Shown: positions 30,321 through 43,310 of the stretch, in pieces | Layout of the letters: every line of letters begins with the position of its first letter | How positions within the stretch are numbered: position 1 is the stretch's first letter | Translations under genes and position numbers: made by a program | From: Setophaga petechia | Taxonomy: Eukaryota > Chordata > Aves > Passeriformes > Parulidae | Length of the DNA: 64,000 bases | Reading direction: 5' to 3' | NCBI GenBank assembly: GCA_024362935.1 | Contig: JANCRA010000007.1 | Span: 8,930,503 to 8,994,502, forward strand | The notes under the pieces: model-generated | Database searches by the model: none | Seen by the model: the letters and a program-made list of their open reading frames with translations, nothing else | Told to the model about the DNA's origin: nothing

Positions 30321-32786
30321 TTTTTAAAAATTATTTTTAAAACTTTTTCTTTTTTTTAAATGTTCTTGGAGTTTTTCAGTCTGGGTTTCTTTGTTTGCCT
30401 TTTAAACAACGTCTAAGTTAAAAGCTGGAGATATTTACCAAGTGCAAAGCATCACTGTGAGAGGGCTGGGAGTCTTGTGCCTGTTTTTCTTTCCTGGGAG
30501 GAGAATGCTGTCTCCTCCCATAACTGGAGGATCTAAATGCTAAATGTTGCTGGAGTCCATACAAAGGGGGTCTGCCTGCTTTCAGGAAGGTCTGGGAGCC
30601 TTTGTTTTGCCTTTTTACTGTGAAAAAATGCAGATGAGTTTTATGTCTGAGGCTTCTGTGCGCTATGAAGTTGTGGTCTCTCCCTCCTCCTCCATGGCAG
30701 CCGTTCTTTTCTCCTGGAGTTATCCCTATCAGCAGTGACCCTGCTGGGCCTCTCAGCCCCAAACCACTGCTGTTCCCAGGGCTGCTGGGGGGAGAGAAAA
30801 GAGGTGCAGTGCTGGCTGTGATCCCATCAGCCTTTCTTTGTTTGGTTTATTAGAACACTTTAAGCTTCTGCTTGTGTTTGGAAACAGTTTTTGGCAGACT
30901 CTTGTGGGTAGCAGGGGCTGCCTCATTAGATGGAAAATGCTGCCCCTTTGGAGCTCTGCATCACAGCATTCCCAAGCATCCTGGACTGCTAGCACATGAA
31001 CAGGATTCCATATGAGTGCAGTTTTCTGCATGGAGTTTTAGGAAGCATAGCATGGGAGATAATTACAAGAGGTTAAGAAGCAAGATACAAGGAAATTGCC
31101 ATTTCTATCTAATAGAAATACAATTGTTCAGATTAGACTGAAGAACTATGGGTTGTCACAAATTTATTACTCTGAGAGGAAAATAAGCTCCCAAATTGCA
31201 TATAGTGCAGTACTTGGCTTGCTGAGCACTTTCCATAATGACTCATTTGTAATATTCCTCAAGTGCAAGGAGGGGAGGGGAGGATGATGTTCCTAACTAG
31301 ACACGGTCTATCATTTCCTGTATTGGCAATTGTATTGTAACTCATAAGTTGCAGATGAAGGACTTGAAGTACTCTGCAGCTTTGTGATAAAAGGGGGAAA
31401 TGTAATGCTTTTATGAAAATAACCTTGAAGGTAAAAGAAAACCTACATCCATCCAGGTGCAGGTCCATTAAATGTTCCCTTGGTACACATGACAATAGAA
31501 ACATTTAAGCAGGCAGTGTAGCAAAAATTGAAAGAAAGATTAAGTCTGAAGTCACTGTATCACCTCACTTTTTGCAGGATGATTTTTGTGTTGAATAGGT
31601 TGATTTCCATAGTTTTAGTTGCTCTCCTGGTAGTGAAGCAGTAGTCTTATCTTGTCCTGTGATCAGGTGGAGAAAATTCAACTTCAGAGATATGGGGCTT
31701 TTTCTATCTAAGACTATTTAACTTCTTTTTGACTTTATAACTATATGTGCCATTTTTTCAACTATGAGCATTTAAAATGTTTCCCTGCACTGTTTTGATT
31801 GCATTACTTATTGACATTTTGGAAAGGCAGATCTGACCTTCTGGGCTTTTTCTTTAGAGGTGATTAATTTGCAGCTGGCTATTAACTGAACAAGAGGAGA
31901 TTTTAAGAAAGTATGAGAGAGGCAGAGGCTTAAGGAAATGGGAGAAGAAGGAATAGGAAGCCAGTAATTTGAAACTCAGTTGGTTTGAGTTGGTTGTTTT
32001 GGATGTGGGCCCATTCTGTGACTCTTAGAGTGATGAGAGGTGTATATATACACACACACACACATCTCTGTATGTTTTTTATAATCCTTTATCATCCCTT
32101 AGGCAGCTATGGTGTGAAATAGTCTAACTCAGGCAGGTAATAACTGAGTTTAATGGTGCTAGAATGGGAAACTTGGAGCCTGAAGGTGGGGATGGAGAAG
32201 TCAATTCAAGTTTCTACCTCAGTCCTGGGAATTTGTCCTGTCCCTAATGCAGAGGACAGGGGACTTGCACAGTAATTCTCTGCCATGAGGACTGTGGAGG
32301 AAACCTGCAGGAGTGCCTGCTCTGAGACAAGTGCACTGCATTTAAGGACAGAGCCCTGAGAGCTGGACAGTCCATCCATGGCTCAGGGTCTGGGAGACTC
32401 TGAGCAGAATGAGGGCTCCCAGAAATGTGTGGGCAGCTCCAGGGCCTCCAAGGACAGAGGTAAGGGGAAGGCACAGGAGCTTTCCTGCTCTCTGAACACT
32501 GAGGGGAATCACTGCCAGATCAGCACTGATTGTGGCTCTGTGCAGAGAAAAGGGATGATGACTTCTCAGCTTGCTGCCCCATCCTGGTCCTGTATTAGCT
32601 CCTTCCCTTAGGTGATGTAGATGTGAATTAAAGGAGAGGGTCACTCCAAAATGAGGTGCAATCTCTTACCTTTCATCCTACAGTAGTCTCTTTAGAAAGG
32701 ACTTTTTTTGTATGTCTATGTGTGTTATCTCTACTAAGCTAAACTTTCAAAATCCTGTGGACAGATGCTTAGACACAAGCATTTCC
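30321..32786. other. noncoding stretch with (TA)(CA) microsatellite
   Basis: No gene is recognised. An alternating purine-pyrimidine run of TA then CA units lies at 32042-32064. Confidence 0.6.
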
Positions 32787-32850
32787 TAGAATCATAGAAT
32801 GCTTGGGTTTGGAAGAGACCTTAAAAGTCATCTGGTTACAAACCCTGCTG
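32787..32850 (-). mobile_element. CR1 LINE 3' end fragment, antisense
   Basis: TAGAATCATAGAATGCTTGG followed by TTTGGAAGAGACCTTAAAAG and a CATCTGGTTACAAACC-like block is the reverse complement of the CR1 tail. Only about 65 bp can be assigned. Confidence 0.8.
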
Positions 32851-35375
32851 GTGTTGTGGAAGCATTCTAAAAACCAGCCTGAAAATAGCATGCTTTTGGC
32901 AGTGGGAGTGCCTTTCCTGATTGCTGTTTCTCTCATTAAAAAATACCACAACGCTCCAAAACTTGATTAAAATTTGCTACTACCCAACAGAAGCTGCAGG
33001 CAGATCTGCCTTTCCAAAATGACACCAGGTAATGCAATTGAAGCAGTGCAGGGAAACATTTTAAATGCTGGTATTTAAGTAATGGCACACATAGCTATAA
33101 AGTTGAAAAGAAGTAAAAATTATGACTGTCACACAAAGATATCTCTTTAAGGTTGAATAATAATGAAGTGAATGACTTGTACGTGAGTGGTGGTAACAAT
33201 ACAATATTACTCATGGTTCCATGGCAGAGTCAAGAGACATTTCCATATATTTTTACTAGGAATATCAAGGCATCTTCCATGAAGCTAAAATGAACAGAGG
33301 AAATTACAAACTGTTAACATATACATGAAAGGATGTGAGGTGCTATCAAGTCAATGTCTCCTCCCACAAACTAGCACTGCACAGAAATAATGCATATAAA
33401 AATGCTGGGTTTTCCTTTTTTTCTTTCTTCTGCTAATTTCTTGGGGAATGAAAAGTGCAAATAGTCTTCATTTGGTACATTTGGAGGTTTTGAAGCAGCT
33501 ATAAAGGCTCAAGATGGCTTGTTCAGAGTTTAAGTGTTGCTGTGTGCCCATATATTTCTGCAAACGGACATGGCCTTAATACTGGAAGATGTGGTCCCTA
33601 TAACAGAGATGAATGTTAGCAGTAAAAGTTAATTTTGTCAGCATTCAATTCTTATGTGTCGTTGATAATATTTTACTGATAGTAAATTCCCTAATAGGAG
33701 CAATGATGAGATTTAGGTGCCTACCAGCAGCCAGTGCTCTATGGTCATGTTAGTAATAATACTTGGAAACATAGAGAAGAAAGAAATGCAGTGGAGGGTG
33801 AGATTTTTGTGTAGATTTATTTTGGGAATCATGCAAATGTTTTTGGACAGTTCCTTGGTATCAGGATATTTGGACTAAAGAGATTTCTAGTGGCTTCTGT
33901 TAATTTCCAGGTCACCATGCTGTCAGGATCTCTGTCTGGACACATTCTCACAGAACTGGGCACACTTCTAATTTCAGTGACCTTGGACACGTGCGTGTGT
34001 GGTGGGGAAATGTACTCAAAGTGAAATATTAAACTACATTCTTAGGTAAAAGTCTGAGATGCTGAAGTCTAGTTGCAGTACTTGGGATGTCATTTTCATG
34101 AAGATCTTATTTTAAAATAAATCAGACACTCATTTTTCTTAGAGAGATGTAGCACTTATTGCCTTTTCTCTGCGTTTCCTTTCCTCAAGTCCTTGTTAAA
34201 CTCTGTAGAATTTAAATGGAAGCTCTTATTTTTGAGACTAATATTGGAAAGAAAATAATATAAAATTCTGTGATTTAAGCTCAAGCTTAAAAGGTGGTTC
34301 TTAACAAGAATAAAATATGAGCTTGGGTGTAGCCAAGACCAAGTATTTGCTTCCCAGAAAGTCCACTGTATAAAAGTATAAGGATGCTTAACTGTAGCAG
34401 ATACCCAAAATCTGCATTTAAACAGATTCATGATGGAGCAGATCACATCTGTTTTCATCTGTGTAAAGTTTTATGTAAGTTTGGCTTTTGTACCTTAAAT
34501 CTGAAGTTTTGTGGTGGAGGATTAGTGGGTACCTGCAGGATTTGGGGTGATTTACTTGGATATGTACTGGATGTTGCATTGCAGGACCAAGGAAAGGTAC
34601 TGTCCTAAAGCCCTGAAATGAAATCAAATACAATTCTCAAGTTCTTTTTGTCAAGAAGATCCTAAGCAAAGGAGAGTGACAGTTTTAATCAGACCACATG
34701 CGTACAGAGCTCTTAAATAGATGGTGTTTTGACGTACATTTTTAGTGCTGCTTGTGTACATTTGATTTATGTAATTAGGATTGAAGTGGGTGTAATTTCT
34801 GACAGTGCAGTCTCCGAAGAGCAGCAGTGTTTTGGGACCCTGATAAAAATGAACCAAGAGTAAGGAATTTTTCTAAACTCAGTGCTTATAATCAGGAGAG
34901 AGAATGGAGGCAGATGGAAAGTCAGGGCCTTGTGGACCCTAAAGGCAGACAAAATAAAACCACTCTTTTTTTGCATTTTTTTATTAGTCTTGCTTGGAAA
35001 CAGAGCCTGCTGCTCTGGTCAGCTGATTGTGTGTGGCCAGGGCCACCTCCTGACCTGTGTCCATCCCTGTGTGGCTGTGGGGACAGAGGTGCCTCTGTCT
35101 GGTGCCTCAGCAGCTCCTGCCAGGGTGACCTCCCTGAGAGGTGCTGGGGACCTGCACATGAGAGGAGCTGGGCAAGAGGGGCAGAGGGGAGTGTGTGTGT
35201 GAGTTTTGGTTTGTTTTTGCAGTGCAGAGGGTGCCCTGCTGTCCCTGTGGTTTGTGGCACTGGTGGAACAGTGTGTCAGGGCACTGTGGGGACACCTGGA
35301 GCAACAGGGAGGTGGAGCTGTCCCCACCTGTGGGGTCCAGAAGTGCCAGAATGGAGTCCAGCTCTGGGGCATTAT
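32851..35375. other. noncoding stretch
   Basis: No gene is supported. A frame of 233 residues (34827-35528) begins here but runs into the CR1 fragment and has no recognisable domain. From about 35030 to 35375 the sequence turns GC-richer without a recognised repeat; it could be upstream CR1 sequence or another decayed element. Confidence 0.55.
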
Positions 35376-35563
35376 TCCACTCTTTTCTTCACTGAAAGGG
35401 TGGCCAAGAACAGGGACAGGCTGTCCAGAGAATGGTGGAATCATCATCCATGGAAGTGTTCAAAGTGTAGGTGTGGTGCTCAGGGAAATGGTTCAGCCTG
35501 GCAGTCTCAGGTTAATGGTTGGACTTGATCTTAGAGGGGTTTTCCAAACTGAATATTCTGTGA
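35376..35563 (+). mobile_element. CR1 LINE 3' end fragment
   Basis: Landmarks in order are TTCTTCACTGAAAGGGTGGCC, a GGACAGGCTGTCCAGAGAATGG-like block, CATCCATGGAAGTGTTCAAA, GGTGTGGTGCTCAGGGA, AATGGTTGGACTTGATCTTA, TTTTCCAAACTGAA and ATTCTGTGAGG. This is the CR1 tail on +, diverged and without coding capacity. Confidence 0.87.
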
Positions 35564-38500
35564 GGTGAGAGGGGACAGCAGGGCCAGGGCAGGGGGTCTT
35601 CGAGTCCTGCCACAGAGTGCAGCTGCTTTTGAATCTGAACTGGTTGAAGCAGTTCCTTTTGTTATTTCCCTCAGCTAATATTTACTTACAGGCTTCCTCA
35701 GATGCTGCAGAGGAAGTCAGTCATGAACTGCTACAATGCACAGGAGCAGTACAAAATACCAGAAAATAACAGTTTCTGTGACAGGATTGGAACATGAAGC
35801 TCTGAAAATATAAAAGGGTGGCATCAAGTGTCAGAAATAATACTGCTTTGAACTTTACAGCCCTAGAAATTCCTCTTCTGTAACTCAAGCTGTTTAGGAT
35901 CATAAACAGTTATTCTCAGTACTGCTGAAACCACTGTGACACTCTTATCATCATTTTGATGTTTGATGTCTGTCATGCATCAGAAGGCAAACACAATTAC
36001 ATTTCAGGAATATCTCAAAGCTGTTTAAGAAGTCAAGGTTAGTCACAGGATGCTTTTGATGCTCCTCTTCTCTGTCATGACTGTAGAGTTTTAAGTGTAG
36101 TGAGGATGCTCTAGTTAAGGTTTGAGAGATGATTGTTGGGCAGACACTTCAACTTACATTTCTAACAAATGACAGAGTCAGTGACCTCTTGTCAAACTGT
36201 GGGGAAATGATCAGTAGTACTGTGGGCTCTGGGAATCTAAGGTGAAAAGGTAACACTTCATTTTGGAAGAAGTGGAGTTTTTTAAATGAGCCTTGTGTTG
36301 TTTAGGTCATGCTTCTCAGCCACCATTCATCAAAACACCCTGGTTTGGATTCTGTGTCAGTGATGCAGCCCATTGCAAGAGCTGCTGCTGCTTTGCCTCA
36401 GTAATTTTGTTTTGTGGTTTGAAAGAAAATGGCTCCTATGGTGTTCAGGCTTCTCCCATGCATGCTCACCTACCTGTGCTGATGCAAGACAGAACCAAAC
36501 CAGCCCTTACATCGTGGATAAAAGCGTGTGTGCAACAGGTGCACCACTGTACTCAATCTATTATTTTAGAGTTTGGTGGCAGAAAAGACAAGGACAACAT
36601 TAAATCTGTTTTGATTATCAAGCCACAGTTATTTCTAAGGGCCTTTTAAGAACCTGAATGTGTTGAAAATCCTTGAAAAGTCTACAGCAGTCCTTGGCAG
36701 ATTTCCATGTGCCTCTCTTCCCTACACCCTTCAAAAGAAGTCCTGCATCTTGGTGTTGGGATCATCAGTGACAATCAGATGTTGCTATTATTGCTGCTGT
36801 GTTATTCTCTGGGATTGTTTAATCAGTGTGTGAAGTCAGGCCACTGTCTTCCAAATGTTTTGTGCTCCTTTTTGTGCTCAAGGGTCCCTTCAAAGACAAT
36901 AGAATGGCTTGGCAAGAGCAGTGCAGCATAAGTATGAGCACTTACAGAATAAGCACTTCAGTCTCATTAATATGCAAGATGGAACATTGTGAGAGTGAAA
37001 GCTCAGTGTGGAAAGAGCAATGCAAGAAGAAATTAGTTTATATGAAGAAATATTTTATACATAGGAAGCAATGTTGCACAGAAACAGTTATACTCTAATA
37101 GTGGGGCTTCAGAAGTGAAGTTGCCAGATATTTGGAGAAACCTCTGATCCTTAGAAGTTCTACAAACACAAGCAAATTTCATTAGCAGTGTTGTGTTTTC
37201 AAATTGTGTGCTGGGTCATTTAAGGTTTGGCAAACTCCTTTTATTTGTGAGCAAGCTGGAGTTGTAAGGATTGATCTGGATCTTTGTTGTTCTCTTGGGC
37301 TTAGAGCTGTGTGCAGAGGAGAGAAGGAATAACAAACTGGGTGCTAACGCTGATGGTGACACGGGCTCTTTGTGCCACCATTTAGCAAGTTTTCTGGCCA
37401 ACCACAGAAAGAGAGAAATCAGCTCCAGCCAGATTCTCTCAAGATTGATAAAATCAGAGATTTTTCACCCAACAGTGAACCTAGCAGGTTATAACATGGA
37501 CAAATGCAAGCTTGGCTGTTCTTGGTGTTGGGAAATGGGGTAAGGGAGCTTCCTTCTTCTCCCTATTTGATTCTCAAATTGTTAGTGAAAAAAAGGCTGA
37601 CTACAAACCAGATCCTGTTAAATTTGAAAATTTCACTTTACCAGTGTTGCACTTTTGCTGAAGGAGGAAAAAAATACAGGAAAATAATATGTTTCAAGGC
37701 AGTATTTTATCTGGAATGATATATGAAATATAGGAGGTAAAGAAGAAGAGGTTAATCAGTGTGCTGCAGGCACAGCTGATAAAGCAGCTCTACTCTCAGC
37801 AGAACTAAAGAAAGATTTCCATACTGAATATATATTGTGCTTCAAATTTTCTAGTAGCAACTAAAACATTTTTTGTTTGGAGTTTCAGTAATGGTTCTCT
37901 TTTGCATGGGCTCCAAGATCAGCCTATCATGAATTGAGTTCACAATGCAGCCTTTCAGGAAGCAATTATTAGGAATTACCTCCTTTGCTGGCTGTAGTTC
38001 CATTAAATGTTTAAGTATTTAACCTTGTCAGACCTTGTTGTCAGATTTAACTGAAATTAGTCATTGGATTCAGGGCATGTCCTGTCCCTTGGTCTTCCTA
38101 TAGAGAGGCTGAAATACCTGATTTTTTTTTTTCTTTTTGTTTTCTGTGACTAGCTAAATGGCTCTAATATTCACAGCAATATCCTGCAATAGGTGACTTA
38201 AGGTGCCAAAAATAACAGGCTCCATTTTAACCAAATTTTTCAGTGACCTCTACTAAGTCCTGCATGTGGAGAGAAATATATAGTAAGATGTAGCTTATTG
38301 TTCCCAACACAATCCCTACATGCTGCATTATTCTGGTACAATTTAACTGCTTTCAATTTTGTCTGCTGGGAGAGCTTATTGAGATACTTTTGGTTTTTGT
38401 GAAGATCTTGGGATATGGCAGCTGTACAATGTCACTTGTCACACTTAGGCATGATGAAATGCTGGCTGGAGTGCTGCAGTGACAAGGACAGAGCAGCCTG

Positions 38501-41500
38501 CTGCATTTTCTGCTCCTGTCTGGAAAGGCCAATCCAGTCTGTGTCCTGCTTCTCCTTCCACAAAAGTGGAAGTTGCTATTGTAAAAGCAGTCAGGTTCTT
38601 TCCAAGTGCAGCCTGCTGCTGCTGGGGTGGGTGCACATCTTCTGTCCTGCAGAGATAGCTGCTGCTGGCACGGCCTGGGGGTAGGGGGGAAAGAAAAAGA
38701 TGGATTTGCTTTGTTGGTTTTGTTTCTAAAATACTTAGAATGAAACAGATCCAAGCAAAATCTGCAAATCAAACTGCAGACACCAAAACCTCCAATGTTC
38801 CCACCCAACAAGAAGCCCAAAACCTTCAGCTGTTTCCAGGACCATTTTGTGGTGGCAGTTGCACAGAGCATTGTGAGAAGGGAGCAGATACACTGGATGG
38901 GATTAATGAGCTGGAGGCAATCCAGGCATGCTGCTCAGCTGAATGGGGACACAAACCTGGTTTACACTGCAGAGGGCTGTGGTGTTGAGCCACAGCAATT
39001 TGTCCAGTCTTGAGTCTGAAAAGCTGCAGACACTCCTGCCTTTTGTGTGCTGTGTCCCAAGGGATTGGCTGCTTTGTGCCACCAGATGGTGAAGTCCTGT
39101 TGTGAAGGAGTGTGGTGAAAGGAAAATTCAGCTCTACACAAGCACCATCTAAACTATCTAGCTGACAAACCTGTGCCAGGGAAGGGTGAGGGACTGGAAG
39201 GTGAAGCCTTTACAAAGGCAGTGGGGTGGGAGATTGCAGTAGAGCCCAAGGCACAGGTCTCACTTTGGTAAATAAATGTTTCCTTCATGTTGATTTCCTC
39301 CTGGGACTCCTCTGCTGGTTAAAGATATGCTGCAGTGGTTTGATGGACCACAGAACTGATTAAAGAGTGATGTGCTCAAAGTCTAACTTGGTGTTTGTGT
39401 TCTTCCTTCCACACGTGATGGGCCTCAACAATTCTCAGTGTGGCTTTAGAAAAAAGGGAAGAAAAGTCTTAAAAATTTTTAATAGTGGAGTAAGGATCTC
39501 TTGTGTTTATGAAATATTAATGCTAGCTCTAGCATTTCATAACCATCTTTAAGCCACTCCCAGGGCCTCGAGAAGCAGTTCCATGATATGTTTAGGAAAC
39601 CAAGGGAATGACAAGAGCTCAGTTGTCTTGATTATAGACATGGAGGTGATAAGACTTTAATCTGTGGTGGCGACTTGCTTTTAAAAAGAAAGTTGTGTTT
39701 TAATGACTTAGATATTTCCTATTGACCCTGTGAAGTGTACAGGAACAAAACTCACTTTTTATTAAAGCTTATCTTTAATTTCAATCTAGTGTACAAAAAT
39801 AATTTTAATTGCTTTTATTGTTTTAGACAAATCACACAGATTTAAGTAGAAGTGTCAGAAATTAATTAGCATAATTAACAGGGAGATATGCACTGACTGT
39901 TTTAAATAACTTAAGTTTCGGCCTCCAGCAAAATCTTTCAGTCTTTTCATTTGAGAAATGTTCTCCCTTTGGATCTGAATTGCTCTGAGTGACAGGAAAA
40001 TTCATCAGCTTTTCACCCTAAGTCACTGGTTCAAGTGTGGATAGTAGTAAGTGAAAGTCTTATTTCCTAATGCATGCTCAGTGATTTGAAACATGCTGCT
40101 GAGGACCAGAGGCAGCTGAGGTGTCCAGAAACTGGGCTTGCTGGTCTAGATCTTCAGCACTTGGTTCTCAGGGATGAGCTCCTGTGCTCTGTGGTTCCTA
40201 GGACAGGGTTTGGGGAGGGATGAGTGCCTGAACACATGGCTCTGGAGAGGTGAGCCTGCACAGACCTGCTGAGAAGTGAGAACCTACCACCAACAGGTAG
40301 AACGTGGCAGTGAGGAGGATTTAGCTGAAATTTTGTCCCATTCCAGGAGTCTGCTGCCTGACTTCACTGTCAACTATTCGTTGATAATAAAAAAATAGGG
40401 CAATTCCTTTCATAGCTGAGTGCTCTGAGTAGTTTTTTGCATGTGCTGGGTCTTCCAACATTCAGGCTATCAAATTCTTTCCTGGAATGGCTTCAACAGG
40501 AAGCGAATCTGCTCAGTTGCTCCAGCTTAACGCCTCTGGCAAACTCTTGCTCTGGGATTAAGTCAAGTCTGCTGTGAGATGTGGGTTTGTGGTCCCTCAG
40601 GCAGAGTGGAGGGCTGAACCAGGGTCTACTTTTTCCAAATGGAGTTCTCCAGCAGCTACAAAGATGGTTATAGATGAAGGAGGAGGATAGTTCATGCTTG
40701 CTCTCTGCCTGGGCAGTTCATATAAAATGTTAATGCTGCATTTAGATTTTTAGAGTTAGTCAGGAATTTCTATAGCAGTGTTGAGCCATTAAGAAGCCAT
40801 CACAGCATTATGGCTTGAATTCCCAGCTTCTGAGAAGCAGCTTGGACATGAGACCATTCCTTGGATCCTATTTTCACATTTGCTTTCCACCAGATTTTGT
40901 ATAAAAGAGACTTCAGCATGCACATTCATTGCAAGAGAGCATGTGTTCACTAATCACATTGGTAGCAACCATATGCTAAAATGCATTTAGTCAAAAGTGT
41001 CTTTGCATGACCTCCCAGGCAAAATCTCTTCACAGCTCTCAGAGATGTTTCATCCCTCTTTTAAGGGTTGGTAATGAGTTCTTGTCATGTCTCTAAGCCA
41101 AAGTTGGCTTTGCTGCACTTAGTCCACCATGCAGTCCTGGGTCATATTTTCTTTTCATTCCTAAAAATACTTCTTGTGCCTTGGGGTCAGTTGTGATTGG
41201 TGAGAGAGCTGGGCTGTGTTCAGCTGTTTCAGGTGACTTGTGGAGTCATTTATCAAAGAGCCTGTGGTGCTCACTGCTTTCCTTCGAGTCTCTCAACAGC
41301 TCTGAGAGTCCCCTTCTCAATTAAAATTTCTGTAAAAGGAGCAGTGGCTGCTGCCTTCGTGGCTGTAGTCATTTCATGATTGCTTGAGGAAATAGGTGGC
41401 CAGCTGGGATGAGCATAAATCCACCATTGGTCCTCCTGTCTTTCAAGTAAATGGTCCATTGATCACCTCCTAATAGTCTTGCTGGACTAAGTCAAGGATC

Positions 41501-42528
41501 TGAACTGTAGCACTCTGCTGAAATGGCAATTCATCCTGTGGCTATTCAGGTGCTATTAATGACACCAAATGGGAAAGGATATGAACAAACAGAATTCTGA
41601 AATGTTTTTTATGAGGCAGAGAGGGAATGCATTATTGAGAAAGTAGTTTGGCCACAAATTTTTTCTTCACAGAAAAACCTCTGACACAGAATTACTCAAG
41701 CCTGCAAGGAGGTGTAAAAATGCATTTTGTAAAAATGCATGTCCCACTGTTTCCTAGTCAAAACAGTGAGTTTCTAATTCAAAGGTGTTATGATTTTGCT
41801 TCCCCTTCCCTCTCAATCTAAGCACTTTTTTTGATTGTATATTTTCCAAACCATTGCAGTTGTGAAGCAGGAGAGGTTTCTCTGGTTTGCTATTTGGACA
41901 CTTGAGCCTTGAAAAGTTCAGGAAGACTCCTTCAAAGTTGAGAGCTGTTAAACCTTTCTCCTCCTAGAAAACTCCATCTATTCATCTGAACAAGCCATTT
42001 CAAAAGATGCAGGCTGCACTTCAAAGCAGACTCTCTTGTCTGGAGGAGAGGGGCTTACACAAGGGTTGCATTTCAGAGTTAAACATGGGACAAGGAACTA
42101 TTGCACTAAGGCCTTCTCAGTGCAGATATTCAGACCTGTTCCTTCACTTTGTGTTTGGAATTTCCATTAAATTAGATCAATACTTGGCTTCTTTCCTGAT
42201 GTCCTATCACACTCTGCTGAAGATATTTTCTGTGATACATAATGAGCCTTGCTGCTATTTCAATACTAATCACTGCTGAATATTAGCCAGATAACAGGAA
42301 AAACAAGTAGCTAGGTTGAGCTGAGAGAAATCTGGGCCTGAAGAGTTTCTCTCAAGTTCTTATGACTTCATATCTTATATTCAAGACTGTAGATCTGTGT
42401 GGTAGGGAAGGAATTACTGGGGTTTGTTAAAAAACCCAAAACATGATGATATTCAGTAGCTGAATTTTACTTTCATTTTGATGTGGATGCAAAATGGTAC
42501 AGGCTGAGAAGTCAGTGGAGAGGTAGGA
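35564..42528. other. noncoding stretch
   Basis: No gene or clear repeat family is seen. The longest frame, 38353-38871 on - (172 residues), is Cys/Ser/Pro-rich and unrecognised; I treat it as chance. Confidence 0.55.
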
Positions 42529-42594
42529 GGGAGACATTGTGAAAGAACAGTAAATATCTCTGGGAGACATTGTGAAAGAACAGTAAATAGCTCT
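42529..42594. repeat. 33-bp tandem duplication
   Basis: Two adjacent 33-bp copies start at 42529 and 42562, each with GGGAGACATTGTGAAAGAAC then AGTAAATA. They differ by about one base. No coding role is apparent. Confidence 0.9.
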
Positions 42595-42879
42595 GGGTGA
42601 GGTATTTCATCCAGGGTAAAGAAGAGACAGCTCTCCCTTAGGGGGCTTGCACCTGGTTCCTCTTGATACCACGACATCTGTGAATTCTTTTTTTTTCATT
42701 CCTTCATGACAAAATTTCTTTCCATTATTTCTTCATATTTACACTGAAAGCAGGTGCTGTAGACTTGCACAAATTTTGTCTTTTTATGAACACCCTTCTC
42801 TTATTTGGGAAGGAAATTTTCAGCCAAAGCCGACCATTGTATATATTTCATGTAAGCTCCATTTTCTAAAGTGTAAATT

Positions 42880-43310
42880 AGAGGGTTTTAAAACAAACTC
42901 ATCTTGTTTGTTATATTTATAACAATCATTTCATAAGTGGCTTGCTTAGATGTATTAAATAATTTATTAGTAATTAAATATCGATATCTAGCAGCTACTG
43001 AGCTTCTATGAGGATAAAGGAGACAGATTTGGTCTGCAGGGTGTTATCTCATATGTTGCTGAAATGTTGAGCATGCAATTACCATCTTATTAGAGTAATA
43101 ATGTTGCAAGAATTGTTCAGACATTTAATTGGTATCTAACAACATGTGATTGTCTGTTGATTGGATATCAGTTGCAACAAGGCACAAGCTGACATTTGAT
43201 AAGCAATGGTGAGTGATAGCTTGCTTTTGTTGTGCCAATTAAATGTCTAAATAGAATTGTAAATCATTATAAAATCACTGACATGTTTGGCAGCTTGTCA
43301 AGTGATCTAC
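42880..43310. other. AT-rich segment with a 14-bp inverted repeat and TAATTG motifs
   Basis: AGACATTTAATTGG at 43119-43132 and its exact reverse complement at 43235-43248 are separated by about 100 bp. Both arms contain TAATTG, a homeodomain-type core. Further ATTA and AATTA motifs surround them. Open frames are absent. An enhancer-like conserved element is possible but unproven. Confidence 0.3.

Noticed and set aside
34827..35528. 233-residue frame on +
   Set aside because: It runs into a CR1 tail and has no recognisable domain; chance open frame in GC-richer sequence.
38353..38871. 172-residue frame on -
   Set aside because: Composition is Cys/Ser/Pro-rich without domain or start context, and no neighbouring exon-like signals were found.
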